From Thermincola carboxydiphila (GTDB lineage Bacteria > Bacillota > Thermincolia > Thermincolales > UBA2595), in NCBI GenBank assembly GCA_016841325.1, contig JAENZJ010000001.1, positions 310,001-374,000 of the forward strand: a stretch of 64,000 nucleotides of DNA. Reading direction: 5' to 3'. Under the pieces are notes generated by a model that was not told the origin of the DNA, searched no databases, and saw only the letters and a list, made by a program, of their open reading frames with translations. The position numbers and the translations under genes are program-made. Below, one piece after another: positions 1 through 8,003 of the stretch (the first letter of the stretch is position 1; each line of letters opens with the position of its first letter).

Positions 1-929
1 CCCCCTTTATATTCCATGCGGCTGATTCCCTGTTGGATAAGGTAAGGCCTTTTTCGGCCTGCTGCCGTTAACAGGACATTATGGATTTCTTCCGGATGAT
101 TGATAAGAACAGAAATGTTCCGATCATGGCTGGCATAGGTACATTCAAGTTTCCCGGATGTTCCGGGCCTGGCAGGCTTAACCACCACAATGCCGAATCC
201 TTTCATGGCATTAACCGGTTTCAGGAAGACTTCCCCAAAGCTCTGCAGCATAGTCTCGAGCTGTGCGGCATTGGTAAACACCTCGGTTTTTGGCATATAT
301 GTTCTCAGGATGGGGTCACTGTTAAGGGCATTAAAGAAATCGAGCTTGTCAATCATGGTTTTTTTGTTAAAGATTTTGTTTTTGCCAATTACTTTTTCCA
401 GACGGGCATGACTTATGTATCCATTGGGGTAACACTTGTCAATAACTGCATCCGGAAACGGGAACCGGGCAGGCTGCCATTTGTGTTCTCCGTGATTATA
501 ATAATAACCCTCAATAACCTGATTTTTCACATCGATGCTCCTGCCCTTAAATACATATAGTATACCGTTGTTTCTGGCAGCCCTGGCATAAGCCCTGTAG
601 AATTTGAGGGCATCAGGGACATGCCCGGCAAAAGTGAGCACACCTATGACCGGCCCCAGCCTGAAACTGCGGGTGCCCTCCGGTTTCAGCAGAAGTGTTG
701 AGTTATTCGGAATCATGAGGGTATCCATCACAGGTGCAGATAATTCCATCAGGGTCAGGTCAGGGGAATTTCCCCGGGATTTGCGGACATAGACACTGGT
801 ACTGGCAGAACCGCATTTAAGTGTTACCATCCGGTTTTCTTTTAATTTCAGATTATCCATTAAACCTTCCGGGAGTGTCCAGATATTTTCCTGTTGCCCA
901 CTTAGGAGAATCTTATATCGACCGTGCAT
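1..929 (-). CDS. YheC/YheD-type spore coat-associated protein, partial
   Basis: The reading frame is open from an ATG at 929 to the left edge, about 309 residues, so the C-terminus lies outside the window. The protein has the layout of the YheC/YheD family of endospore coat-associated proteins: an N-terminal small domain, a GVLTF segment near residue 101, the patch 'DAVIDKCYPNGY' near residue 165, and the start of an ATP-grasp-like fold around 'FLKPVNAMKGFGIVVVKP'. The start follows an AAAGGTGG ribosome site at about 7 bases. Members are linked to the spore coat by homology; what this one binds or ligates is not known. It fits a spore former. Forward-strand frames over this region look like shadows. 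Confidence 0.82.
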   Translation of the reverse strand, partial: MHGRYKILLSGQQENIWTLPEGLMDNLKLKENRMVTLKCGSASTSVYVRKSRGNSPDLTLMELSAPVMDTLMIPNNSTLLLKPEGTRSFRLGPVIGVLTFAGHVPDALKFYRAYARAARNNGILYVFKGRSIDVKNQVIEGYYYNHGEHKWQPARFPFPDAVIDKCYPNGYISHARLEKVIGKNKIFNKKTMIDKLDFFNALNSDPILRTYMPKTEVFTNAAQLETMLQSFGEVFLKPVNAMKGFGIVVVKPARPGTSGKLECTYASHDRNISVLINHPEEIHNVLLTAAGRKRPYLIQQGISRMEYKG

Positions 930-997
930 AACTACCACCTTTACATAAAAGTTTGTGTTTTTAACACTATATGTTTCAGGCGGAAGTTCCGTGCTTA

Positions 998-1029
998 AGA
1001 GAAAAGGACTGTCCCTGCCGGGTCAGTCC
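998..1029 (-). terminator. Rho-independent terminator of the lipoprotein gene
   Basis: On the minus strand GGACTG-A-CCC pairs with GGG-A-CAGTCC around a GGCA loop, followed by TTTTCTC. It lies just past the stop of the lipoprotein gene at 1048. Confidence 0.7.
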
Positions 1030-1047
1030 CTGTAACACTCTGTTATA

Positions 1048-1620
1048 CTATTGCGCAATTGAAATTGTCAATACGGCAACGGTTTTATCACCTGACTTGA
1101 TGGGAAGGTACACTTTCTGGTAGTTGGTTGAGCCTATACTGCCGGCAGAAACTATTGAAGCCTTCCCGGTATCCATGGTTTGGCCAACGGCTTCCGGAGT
1201 CGGGTAGCCTTCCAGTACCCTTTTGCCATCTTCACCTGTTATGGTCCCTGATATCCTTTCCTCTCCCACAAACAGGGAAACCATACTTCCCGGATATATA
1301 TTGGTTACCTCATCTACAATGCCATAGTTGCCGTTTTCGGTGTAATCCCCTTTTTGCAGTGTGGTATCCGAAACCTTCCATTCACCGGGGAATTTTTTGT
1401 CAAGAGCGGTATTGATCTTGTCCATGACTTCTTCTGCATCAACAGTCGGTTGGCCGGACGGTTGCTGACTGCCGTCAATTTCATCAAAAGACGGGTGGCC
1501 CGCAGGTAATTCAGTCTGGGATGTCCCTGTTGTATCAAGGGCCTGTTCTTTGTTACCGGAACAGCCCAGGGCTGTAATGACCAGCAGCCCTGCAATAACA
1601 GCAATCAATAGTTTTTTCAT
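1048..1620 (-). CDS. Predicted lipoprotein of unknown function
   Basis: 190 residues. The N-terminus is a lipoprotein signal: two lysines, a hydrophobic run and the lipobox ITALGC with Cys20 as the likely acylated residue. A Gly/Pro/Gln-rich linker follows to about residue 65, then a compact domain with 'MVSLFVGEERISGTITGED' and 'VYLPIKSGDKTVAVLTISIAQ' at the C-terminus. That last part loosely recalls small extracellular sensor folds such as Cache, but I do not recognise a family with confidence. The ATG follows AAGGAGGAACTG. It is monocistronic, with its own terminator downstream. Confidence 0.75.
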   Translation of the reverse strand: MKKLLIAVIAGLLVITALGCSGNKEQALDTTGTSQTELPAGHPSFDEIDGSQQPSGQPTVDAEEVMDKINTALDKKFPGEWKVSDTTLQKGDYTENGNYGIVDEVTNIYPGSMVSLFVGEERISGTITGEDGKRVLEGYPTPEAVGQTMDTGKASIVSAGSIGSTNYQKVYLPIKSGDKTVAVLTISIAQ

Positions 1621-1827
1621 CAGTTCCTCCTTCTCCTGCTTTATTTAAGCTGTGAATTTCGGTACGGGTACCCTATTAATTATAACGCGTTCCCACACCT
1701 GTAGCCAGTATTAATTGGCCGGAATGCCACTCCAATTCATGGAAAGTGATATTCTCGTGTTTAGGATGAATTTCAGAAATCGGGATATACTAAGATTTGA
1801 AATAATGATAAAAGTGAGGTGTTGTTT

Positions 1828-2031
1828 ATGGCATTGGACAGAATATCACTTGTACTTGTAATTATCGGGGCCTTAAACTGGCTGCTTGTAGGGCTGTTTC
1901 GGTATGACCTGGTGGCCGGTTTGTTTGGCGGTACTGATTCCCTGATAAGCAGAATTATTTACGTTATTGTTGGCCTCGCCGGAATCTGGTGTATCAGTCT
2001 GCTGGTGAGACCGCGGGAAAAGGCCAAGTAA
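1828..2031 (+). CDS. DUF378 family small membrane protein
   Basis: 67 residues, nearly all hydrophobic, with two predicted transmembrane helices (about 5-27 and 40-62). 'ISLVLVIIGALNWLLVGLF' and the glycine pattern are typical of the DUF378/YuzA family, whose role is unknown. The ATG at 1828 is chosen because GTGAGGTG lies 6 bases upstream. An in-frame GTG at 1819 would overlap that ribosome site. Confidence 0.8.
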   Translation: MALDRISLVLVIIGALNWLLVGLFRYDLVAGLFGGTDSLISRIIYVIVGLAGIWCISLLVRPREKAK

Positions 2032-2280
2032 TACGGGGAGTATAGTTGTGCCCCGGAATAAACAAATATCATATATGATGAAATTTGTCTATGAGACGGG
2101 ATGGTGAATCCGGGAAGTGACATATACCCCGGAAAAAACTGTCCCGTTCTTGTTTTTCCGACAAGGTCTGTAATTTAATAGTTGAAAAATAATTCCGGTC
2201 ATGGTAATGTTATATATTGTTAGATATATTTGTGAGAACGATTATCAGCCGTAAGGCTGAGTCAGATTACAGGGGGAAAA

Positions 2281-3102
2281 ATGTCGGGCATATTAACTTT
2301 TGTCCAGGGCCTGAATCCGGTTCTTCAGGCACTGGCAGCCACTTGCTTTACCTGGGCCATGGTAATGCTGGGAGCTGCGGCTGTGTTTGTGGCCAAAGAC
2401 GTCAACAGAAAATTACTTGACGGGATGCTGGGATTTGCAGCCGGTGTGATGATAGCGGCCAGCTATTGGTCATTACTGGCCCCTGCCATAGAGATGTCGA
2501 CTGACCTGGAAGTCCCGGCCTGGTTTCCTGTTTCCATAGGTTTTCTTGCCGGGGGAGTCTTTCTCATGGGGATTGACAGGATTCTGCCACACCTGCACCT
2601 GGGCATGCCGGTAAATAAAGCTGAAGGAATCAAGACATCATGGCGGCGAAGTACCCTGCTGATTCTGGCAATTACCCTGCACCATATCCCCGAAGGGCTT
2701 GCCGTCGGTATTGCCTTTGGGTCGGTCACTCCTGATTTTGGTTCTGCTAGCTTTACAGGGGCTGTAGCCCTGGCCATCGGTGTGGGGATTCAGAATATCC
2801 CGGAAGGCCTGGCAGTCTCGCTGTCTCTGCGCCGGGAAGGCTTATCACGTATTAAGAGTTTTGTCTATGGGCAGTTTTCAGGACTTGTTGAACCTATTGC
2901 CGGGGTTATCGGGGCTGTGGTTGTTTCCGCTTCCAAAGCTGTCATGCCTTATGCCCTGGGCTTTGCTGCCGGGGCGATGCTGTTTGTTATTGTTGAAGAA
3001 ATCATACCCGAGTCCCAGAGAAGCAATAATGCGGATCTGGCAACCATGTGTACTATGATTGGCTTTGTAGTTATGATGGTCCTGGATGTCAGTCTGGGAT
3101 AA
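2281..3102 (+). CDS. ZIP family metal transporter
   Basis: 273 residues, about eight hydrophobic segments. It carries both ZIP metal-site helices: 'HHIPEGLAVGIAFG' near residue 137 (TM4) and 'NIPEGLAVSLSLRREG' near residue 172 (TM5), with a further Glu-rich 'VIVEEIIPES' near residue 237. ZIP carriers move Zn2+, Fe2+ or Mn2+ into the cytoplasm; the bacterial type is ZupT/GufA-like. Which metal is used cannot be read here. The ATG follows CAGGGGGAAAA. It is monocistronic and ends at a terminator shared with the convergent hybrid-cluster gene. Confidence 0.9.
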   Translation: MSGILTFVQGLNPVLQALAATCFTWAMVMLGAAAVFVAKDVNRKLLDGMLGFAAGVMIAASYWSLLAPAIEMSTDLEVPAWFPVSIGFLAGGVFLMGIDRILPHLHLGMPVNKAEGIKTSWRRSTLLILAITLHHIPEGLAVGIAFGSVTPDFGSASFTGAVALAIGVGIQNIPEGLAVSLSLRREGLSRIKSFVYGQFSGLVEPIAGVIGAVVVSASKAVMPYALGFAAGAMLFVIVEEIIPESQRSNNADLATMCTMIGFVVMMVLDVSLG

Positions 3103-3148
3103 AAGGGGCAGCCATTCGCCTATGACACGGTGAATGACGCCCCTTTTA
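3101..3148. terminator. Bidirectional terminator between ZIP and hcp genes
   Basis: AAAAGGGGC and GCCCCTTTT form the outer stem, with CCATTC(G) and (C)GGTGAATG inside. The A-tract on one side and the T-tract on the other would work in both directions between the two convergent genes. Confidence 0.8.
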
Positions 3149-3194
3149 AATCAGTAACAAAACTGCTTAAATCAGTTACGAAACCACTGTTTAC

Positions 3195-4538
3195 TTATCC
3201 CATCATTTTGGCCAGGTCGGCTTTGGCGTCTCCACTGGTGAGCTGGAGGTTGAAGTTCTTCACCAGGACGTCAACAACGTTCGGACTCAGGAATTCGGGA
3301 GCGCTTGGACCGATCCACATGTTCTTCACCCCGAGGCTGAACAGGCCAAGCAGGATGGCAACTGCCTTTTGTTCAAACCAGGAGAGTACAATTGTCAGTG
3401 GCAGGTCATTAACAGTACAGTTGAATGCTTCTGCAAGGGCCTGAGCAATGATAACTGCGGAAACAGAGTTATTGCACTGGCCAAGGTCTATGAAACGGGG
3501 TATCCCTGTCCCTTCAATAACACCGAAGTCGATATCATTGAACCTGAACTTACCACAGGAAGTTGTCAGGATTACACAGTCTTTGGGAACAGCTGCTGCC
3601 AGTTCGCGATAGTACTCACGTCCCTTGGTCGGGGCATCACATCCGGCAATGCAGAAGAACCTCTTGATTTTCCCTGATTTAACCGCATCGATGATAGCCG
3701 GTGCCAGGGGCAGCACGTTTTCATGATGGAACCCTGTGGTCAGTGTCTTGTCTGACTGGATATTTGCCGGCGGCAAGGACAGCGCTTTTTCAATCAGCGG
3801 AGAGAAGTCGTTATCTACGATTTTCTTGGATTCCTGAACCCCTGTGACACCATAGGTCCACATCCGGTCAGCGTAGTTTTTGTTCCTTACCGGCATGACA
3901 CAGTTGGTGGTCACCAGGATAGCGCCGGGGAAGTCCTCAAACAGTGTCCGCTGGTCATACCATGCCTTACCGACATTGCCTTTCAGGTGCGGGTATTTCT
4001 TAAGCTCCGGATAACCATGGGCAGGAAGCATTTCTGAGTGGGTATAAATGTTTATTCCCTTACCTTCAGTTTGTTTCAGCAGTTCTTCAAGTGCATAGAG
4101 GTCGTGGCCTGATACCAGGATTGACTTGCCTTCCACCTTATCCTGGGAGACTGTAACCGGTTTGGGCACTCCCAGCCTGGAAACATGGGCTTTGTCCAGC
4201 AGGCCCATTACCTTAACGGTGGCTGATCCTACTTTAAGGGCCATGTTGATGGTATCTTCAAGGTTAAAGTTGACATTTGTCAGGGTTGAATATAATGCCT
4301 CATGTGTTATGGCATCAACTTCAGGGTCAGAGGCCCCGAGTTCGCGGGCATGGACAGCGTATGCGGCGACACCTTTCAGGCCAAGGATAATGGTATCCTG
4401 CAGACTGGCAATATCCTCGTTTTTACCACAGACGCCTACCTGGGTACAGCCTCCTTTTGGGGTTTGCTGACATTGATAGCAGAACATTTTTGGTACCTTC
4501 GGGGTTTCCTTTTCTTTGCTGTTGAATAAACCGAACAT
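3195..4538 (-). CDS. hcp: Hybrid-cluster protein (hydroxylamine reductase), short form
   Basis: 447 residues. Cys20, 23, 31 and 37 (C-x2-C-x7-C-x5-C) bind the proximal Fe-S cluster. Ligands of the hybrid cluster are recognisable in 'GHDLYALEELL', 'TTNCVMPV', 'CIAGCDAPTKGREYY', 'TTSCGKFRFND' and 'SWFEQKAVAILL'. Common Hcp proteins are about 540-550 residues; this one lacks about 100 residues after the N-terminal cluster region, as in the shorter class III proteins. Hcp acts in the cytoplasm in nitrosative-stress defence, as hydroxylamine or NO reductase. No hcr reductase gene is next to it. The 17 residues before 'MFCYQC' are unusual; an internal ATG there also has a GAAGGT site, so the true start could be 17 codons later. 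Confidence 0.93.
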   Translation of the reverse strand: MFGLFNSKEKETPKVPKMFCYQCQQTPKGGCTQVGVCGKNEDIASLQDTIILGLKGVAAYAVHARELGASDPEVDAITHEALYSTLTNVNFNLEDTINMALKVGSATVKVMGLLDKAHVSRLGVPKPVTVSQDKVEGKSILVSGHDLYALEELLKQTEGKGINIYTHSEMLPAHGYPELKKYPHLKGNVGKAWYDQRTLFEDFPGAILVTTNCVMPVRNKNYADRMWTYGVTGVQESKKIVDNDFSPLIEKALSLPPANIQSDKTLTTGFHHENVLPLAPAIIDAVKSGKIKRFFCIAGCDAPTKGREYYRELAAAVPKDCVILTTSCGKFRFNDIDFGVIEGTGIPRFIDLGQCNNSVSAVIIAQALAEAFNCTVNDLPLTIVLSWFEQKAVAILLGLFSLGVKNMWIGPSAPEFLSPNVVDVLVKNFNLQLTSGDAKADLAKMMG

Positions 4539-4649
4539 GTAAAATCAATCCTTTCTTTTTTTTATTTCCGCTGCCGTTCCCGGTTAGCGTTTGTTCCTGT
4601 CTGATGTGTCAATTATATCCCAGGCCCGGGGATAAAACTGTAATCTATA

Positions 4650-4665
4650 TCACACCCGAATGTGA
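4650..4665. promoter_or_regulatory. Inverted repeat TCACA-N6-TGTGA upstream of hcp and queG
   Basis: A perfect 5-bp dyad lies in the 248-bp divergent spacer between hcp (minus) and queG (plus). The half-sites are those of CRP/FNR-family sites but in the opposite order (outer TCACA, inner TGTGA). A regulatory role is inference. Confidence 0.3.
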
Positions 4666-4786
4666 AGTTAGTTAAGACAGCCCGGGATTTTAGTCAATGA
4701 AGGAATGCATGGTATCTAAAAATTCCGGGAGCGGATATAATGTAATTAAAGAACCTAAGCTAAAGGATTATGGCAGGTGAATCAGG

Positions 4787-5947
4787 GTGGTAAAGGTGGA
4801 TCCGGCTGCATTAAAGGAAAAGGTGAAGGCATATGCCTATTCGATTGGGGTTAATAAGATTGGCTTCACTGACGCGGAGGCGCTCACAGAACACCTGCCC
4901 TTTGTGGTCCGGCGCCGGGAGGCTGGATACAGGTATGGAATAAATGAGGGGGATCCGGCTAAACGGATTGACCCTTCCCGGCACCTGCCCGGGGCAAAAT
5001 CCGTAATTTCTATAGCTTTGGCATATCCGGGAGCGGACCCTGTGGTGGTTGCCCCGCAGGAAGGGGAAGCCCTCAGCAGGGGGAGGTTTAGCCTGATTTC
5101 CAGGGGCCGGGATTACCATGTGGTGGTTTCCGGCAAACTGGAACAAATCAGGGAATACATACTGTCCCTTGTCCCCGGATCCAGTGCTGTTCATATGGTG
5201 GACACGGGCGAAATTCTTGAAAAGGCCCTGGCTGTCAAGGCAGGACTGGGATGGTTTGGCCGGAATACCCTTCTGGTTACTCCGGAGTATGGCTCCTGGG
5301 TTTGCCTGGGGGAATTAATCACAGACATCCCGTTTCCTCCTGACCTGCCCCTGGACAATGGCTGCGGTCCCTGCAGCGCCTGTATCAGTGCCTGTCCTGC
5401 CAATGCCATCAGGGAAGGGGAAGACCTGGACCTCGACAGGTGCCTGGCCTGCGTGACCCTGGGCAAATCTATGCCTGAACCCAAAATAAGGGAGATTATG
5501 GGTGATAACCTATATGGATGCGACATCTGCCAGCAGGTATGCCCATATAACAAAAAAGCCGGGCAAATAAATGACAGGCCTGAATTTTTGTACAGCTATG
5601 ATGAAGCATATCCTGTCCTCAAAAACATTTTAAGCTTGTCCAACAAAGCGTTTCGGGAGCGCTTCGGACATACATCCGGGGCCTGGAGGGGGAGGACCCC
5701 TGTACAGAGGAATGCGGTGATTGCGGCTGGTAACCTGGTCGCCAGGGATACCATCCCGGAGCTGGTAAACATTCTGGACTCAGACCCCAGGCCTGTACTA
5801 AGGGGGCTTGCCGCCTGGGCCCTGGGCAGAATGGGTGATCCCCGCGCATTTCAGGCTTTGGCTGATGCACTGGAAATAGAAAAAGACCCTGCAGTTATTG
5901 AAGAGATCATGCAGGGTCTAGGGAAGAAATCCTTTCCCGGTCCTTAA
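4787..5947 (+). CDS. queG: Epoxyqueuosine reductase
   Basis: 386 residues. QueG reduces epoxyqueuosine to queuosine in tRNA, the last step of the pathway, using a B12 cofactor and two [4Fe-4S] clusters. The N-terminal domain ('YSIGVNKIGFTDAE', 'HMVDTGEILEKALAVKAGLGWFGRNTLLV') is the typical cobalamin-binding part. Two cluster motifs follow: 'CGPCSACISACP' near residue 193, and 'CLAC' plus 'YGCDICQQVCPYN' near 222-250. The C-terminus has HEAT-like repeats ('PELVNILDSDPRPVLRGLAAWALGRMG'), as in family members of this length. Start is GTG at 4787 after GGCAGGTGA. The stop overlaps the convergent gene by 4 bases. No other queuosine gene is in the window. Confidence 0.93.
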   Translation: MVKVDPAALKEKVKAYAYSIGVNKIGFTDAEALTEHLPFVVRRREAGYRYGINEGDPAKRIDPSRHLPGAKSVISIALAYPGADPVVVAPQEGEALSRGRFSLISRGRDYHVVVSGKLEQIREYILSLVPGSSAVHMVDTGEILEKALAVKAGLGWFGRNTLLVTPEYGSWVCLGELITDIPFPPDLPLDNGCGPCSACISACPANAIREGEDLDLDRCLACVTLGKSMPEPKIREIMGDNLYGCDICQQVCPYNKKAGQINDRPEFLYSYDEAYPVLKNILSLSNKAFRERFGHTSGAWRGRTPVQRNAVIAAGNLVARDTIPELVNILDSDPRPVLRGLAAWALGRMGDPRAFQALADALEIEKDPAVIEEIMQGLGKKSFPGP

Positions 5948-6303
5948 CCTTTTGCCATTTTCAGGTAAATGTCCTTGCACATGCTGTGGATCTCCTTGAC
6001 TTTACTATGGATATCCTTGAGCATCTCATGGTGTTCCTTCATTTCCTCCATCATCTCGCCCATATCCATGCCAGGCATCATTCCACCCGTGGGTGGCATC
6101 ATTCCACCTGTCGGTGGCATCATTCCACCTGTCGGTGGCATCATTCCACCCATCGGAGGCATCATCCCGCCCATACCCCCGACTGCTCCACCAAAACCAG
6201 GTGCCGGTACGGCCGGCTGCATATAAGGGCACTGCCCTGGAGCATGCATTCCTCCACAAACCGGGCACATTCCCGGGCCTCCCATGTGACCTCTAGAGTA
6301 CAT
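5944..6303 (-). CDS. Met/Gly/Pro-rich tandem-repeat protein with Cys-His motif
   Basis: 119 residues from the ATG at 6303, which sits 7 bases after AAAGGAGG. Three parts can be seen: an N-terminal zinc-ribbon-like patch 'CPVCGGMHAPGQCPY', a central array of GGMMPPT heptapeptides, and an acidic/His-rich C-terminal helix ('MEEMKEHHEMLKDIHSKVKEIHSMCKDIYLK') likely to form a coiled coil. The Met-rich repeats and extra Cys/His suggest soft-metal binding, but this is inference and no family is recognised. The last codons overlap the convergent queG stop. Confidence 0.7.
   Translation of the reverse strand: MYSRGHMGGPGMCPVCGGMHAPGQCPYMQPAVPAPGFGGAVGGMGGMMPPMGGMMPPTGGMMPPTGGMMPPTGGMMPGMDMGEMMEEMKEHHEMLKDIHSKVKEIHSMCKDIYLKMAKG
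6074..6178. repeat. Five 21-bp tandem repeats inside the Met/Gly/Pro gene
   Basis: Five consecutive 21-bp units starting GGCATCATTCCACC (plus strand). Units 2 and 3 are identical; the fifth is the most diverged. They encode the GGMMPPx heptapeptides of the minus-strand gene, so unit gain or loss would keep the frame. Confidence 0.85.
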
Positions 6304-6439
6304 AACCAAACCTCCTTTGTTAAAGTTAACATAAGTTAAATTTCTCTCTACTGTATTGTATTAATGAACAGGGTCGGATTGTGACATCAGGGGGCGATTT
6401 TTTTCTTGAAAATTGTCGACGTTTATGTTAAATTTATTT

Positions 6440-6461
6440 TGTAATGTAAATCTTGATTACA
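6440..6461. promoter_or_regulatory. Inverted repeat TGTAAT-N10-ATTACA upstream of the riboswitch
   Basis: A perfect 6-bp dyad lies 27 bases before the purine aptamer. A weak promoter reading overlaps it: TTGTAA, 17 bases, TAGTTT. An operator is plausible but the protein is unknown. Confidence 0.3.
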
Positions 6462-6487
6462 TAGTTTTCCAGACAAAAACACAATAG

Positions 6488-6554
6488 CTCGTATATCTTT
6501 GAGAATATGGCTCAAAAGTTTCTACCGGGCGACCGTAAATTGCCCGACTACGAG
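6488..6554 (+). ncRNA. Purine riboswitch aptamer, guanine type
   Basis: The conserved purine-aptamer blocks are all present and in order: CTCGTAT (P1 5' side), GAATATGGCTC, AAGTTTCTACC, ACCGTAAAT and CGACTACGAG (P1 3' side). The base just before GACTAC is C, matching position C74 of guanine-binding aptamers; adenine aptamers carry U there. It precedes a nucleoside transport operon with xpt, the classic target of this riboswitch. Confidence 0.95.
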
Positions 6555-6603
6555 TGAAATTATCCTCCAAGGAAATTTGGCACGGTATTTTACCGGAAAC
6601 AGG

Positions 6604-6657
6604 CTCAGATGAGGGTTTTCACTCCCAGGAAGAGAAAACTGGTCATCTGGGTTTTTT
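6604..6657 (+). terminator. Riboswitch expression platform: terminator and competing antiterminator
   Basis: CTCAGATGA (6604-6612) pairs with TCATCTGGG (6643-6651), with an inner GTTTTC/GAAAAC stem, and is followed by TTTTTT. TTTCACTC (6617-6624) inside this hairpin is the exact complement of GAGTGAAA (6552-6559), which overlaps the 3' side of aptamer stem P1. The two pairings exclude each other, so guanine binding should favour termination: an OFF switch. Confidence 0.88.
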
Positions 6658-6794
6658 GTTTGGGGTTTTTTCCGTATAATTTTCCTGGATGGGCAGATTT
6701 TGTCTGCCCTGTTTCACCGTAACCGTAGAATAAATTGTGGTCGTATTTTTTTGTTTAATTAAATAAAAACAAAAAACACAAAAGGAGGAGTATC

Positions 6795-7922
6795 ATGTAC
6801 AAAAAGGTATTAGCCCTGATCACCGTCCTGCTCCTGGCAGTTACGGTCCTGGCCGGTTGCGGCGGCGGTGAGGACAAGGCGGCTACGGGGCAGCAGGGTG
6901 AGGACAAGTCCCAAGGGGAGAAGACCAAAGTAGCTTTCATTTATGTGGGTCCCGCCGGGGATGCCGGTTGGTCTTATGCCCATGACCAGGGAAGAAAGTA
7001 TCTGGAGGAAAATGTACCTGGGATTGAAGTAACCCCGCCGCTGGAATCAGTACCGGAGAATGCAGATGCCGAACAGGTGCTGGAAAACCTGGTACAGAAT
7101 GGTAACAAAATAATTTTTGCCACCAGTTATGGTTATATGGATTCAGTAGAAAAGGTTGCCGCCAAACACCCGGATGTGGTGTTCCTGCACTGTTCCGGTT
7201 ATAAGGTGGCTGAAAATGTGGGTACATATTTTGGGCGTATTTACCAGCCCAGGTACCTGTCAGGCATTGTAGCCGGAAAGACTACCAAGAGCAATATTAT
7301 TGGTTATGTGGCTGCACACCCGATTCCGGAAGTTGTCCGTGGTATCAATGCCTTTACCCTTGGGGTGCGTTCCGTGAATCCTGAGGCTACTGTAAAGGTT
7401 GTCTGGACAAAAACATGGTATGACCCGGCAAAGGAAAAGGATGCTGCCAAGAGTCTCCTGACCCAGGGCGCTGACGTAATCGCTCAGCATCAGGATACCC
7501 CTGGGCCGATGCAGGCTGCTGAAGAAGCCGGTAAATTTGGTATAAGCTATAACTCAGATATGAGAGAGTTTGCTCCCAATGCGGTACTTACCGGCCCGGT
7601 ATGGAACTGGGGTCCGTATTATGCAAAAACGGTACAGGCAGTTCTTGACGGGACCTGGAAGAGTGAGCAGTATTGGGGACCGATGGGTGACGGTATTGTT
7701 GACCTGGCGCCCTATGGTGACATGGTATCAGACGAAATAAAGGCACTGGTTGATGCCAAAAAACAGGAAATAGTTAACGGTACCTGGGATGTATTTACCG
7801 GCCCCATCAAAGATAATACCGGTCAGGAGCGTGTGGCTGCCGGTGAAAAGCCTACTGACAAGGAACTGCTTGAAATGCTTTGGTTTGTTGAGGGTGTAGA
7901 CGGAACCATACCCCAAGAATAA
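6795..7922 (+). CDS. BMP-family nucleoside-binding lipoprotein (NupN/PnrA-like)
   Basis: 375 residues. The signal ends in the lipobox VLAGC (Cys21), so it is a membrane-anchored lipoprotein. The mature part is a BMP (PnrA/Med) domain: 'KVAFIYVGPAGDAGWSYAHDQGRKYLEE', 'VLENLVQNGNKIIFATSYGYMDSVEKVA' and 'GIVAGKTTKSNIIGYVAAHPIPEVVRGINAFTLGVRSVNP' are hallmark segments. The family binds purine nucleosides for an ABC importer. It is the first gene behind the guanine riboswitch, with the cognate ATPase and two permeases downstream, the same layout as guanosine importer NupNOPQ. The ATG follows AAAGGAGGAG. Confidence 0.92.
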   Translation: MYKKVLALITVLLLAVTVLAGCGGGEDKAATGQQGEDKSQGEKTKVAFIYVGPAGDAGWSYAHDQGRKYLEENVPGIEVTPPLESVPENADAEQVLENLVQNGNKIIFATSYGYMDSVEKVAAKHPDVVFLHCSGYKVAENVGTYFGRIYQPRYLSGIVAGKTTKSNIIGYVAAHPIPEVVRGINAFTLGVRSVNPEATVKVVWTKTWYDPAKEKDAAKSLLTQGADVIAQHQDTPGPMQAAEEAGKFGISYNSDMREFAPNAVLTGPVWNWGPYYAKTVQAVLDGTWKSEQYWGPMGDGIVDLAPYGDMVSDEIKALVDAKKQEIVNGTWDVFTGPIKDNTGQERVAAGEKPTDKELLEMLWFVEGVDGTIPQE

Positions 7923-7936
7923 ATTTGGCTGGCTCC

Positions 7937-7983
7937 GGCTGAGCTTGCGCCTGCTGAAAGCTTGGCGCAAGCTTAGCCTTTTT
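7937..7983 (+). terminator. Intra-operon hairpin with T-run
   Basis: GGCT-G-AGCTTGCGCC pairs with GGCGCAAGCT-T-AGCC and is followed by TTTTT, between the binding-protein gene and the ATPase gene. Such attenuators usually let the binding protein be made in excess over the transporter core. Confidence 0.75.
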
Positions 7984-8003
7984 CATCCGGGAGGAATCAT
8001 ATT

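Noticed and set aside
81-560. Plus-strand reading frame of 159 codons
   Set aside because: It is the shadow of the minus-strand YheC/YheD gene that runs off the left edge, and has no ribosome site.
4666-4786. preQ1 riboswitch before queG
   Set aside because: No stem with an A-rich tail of the preQ1 type is found; only a TATAAT at 4736 with a poor -35.
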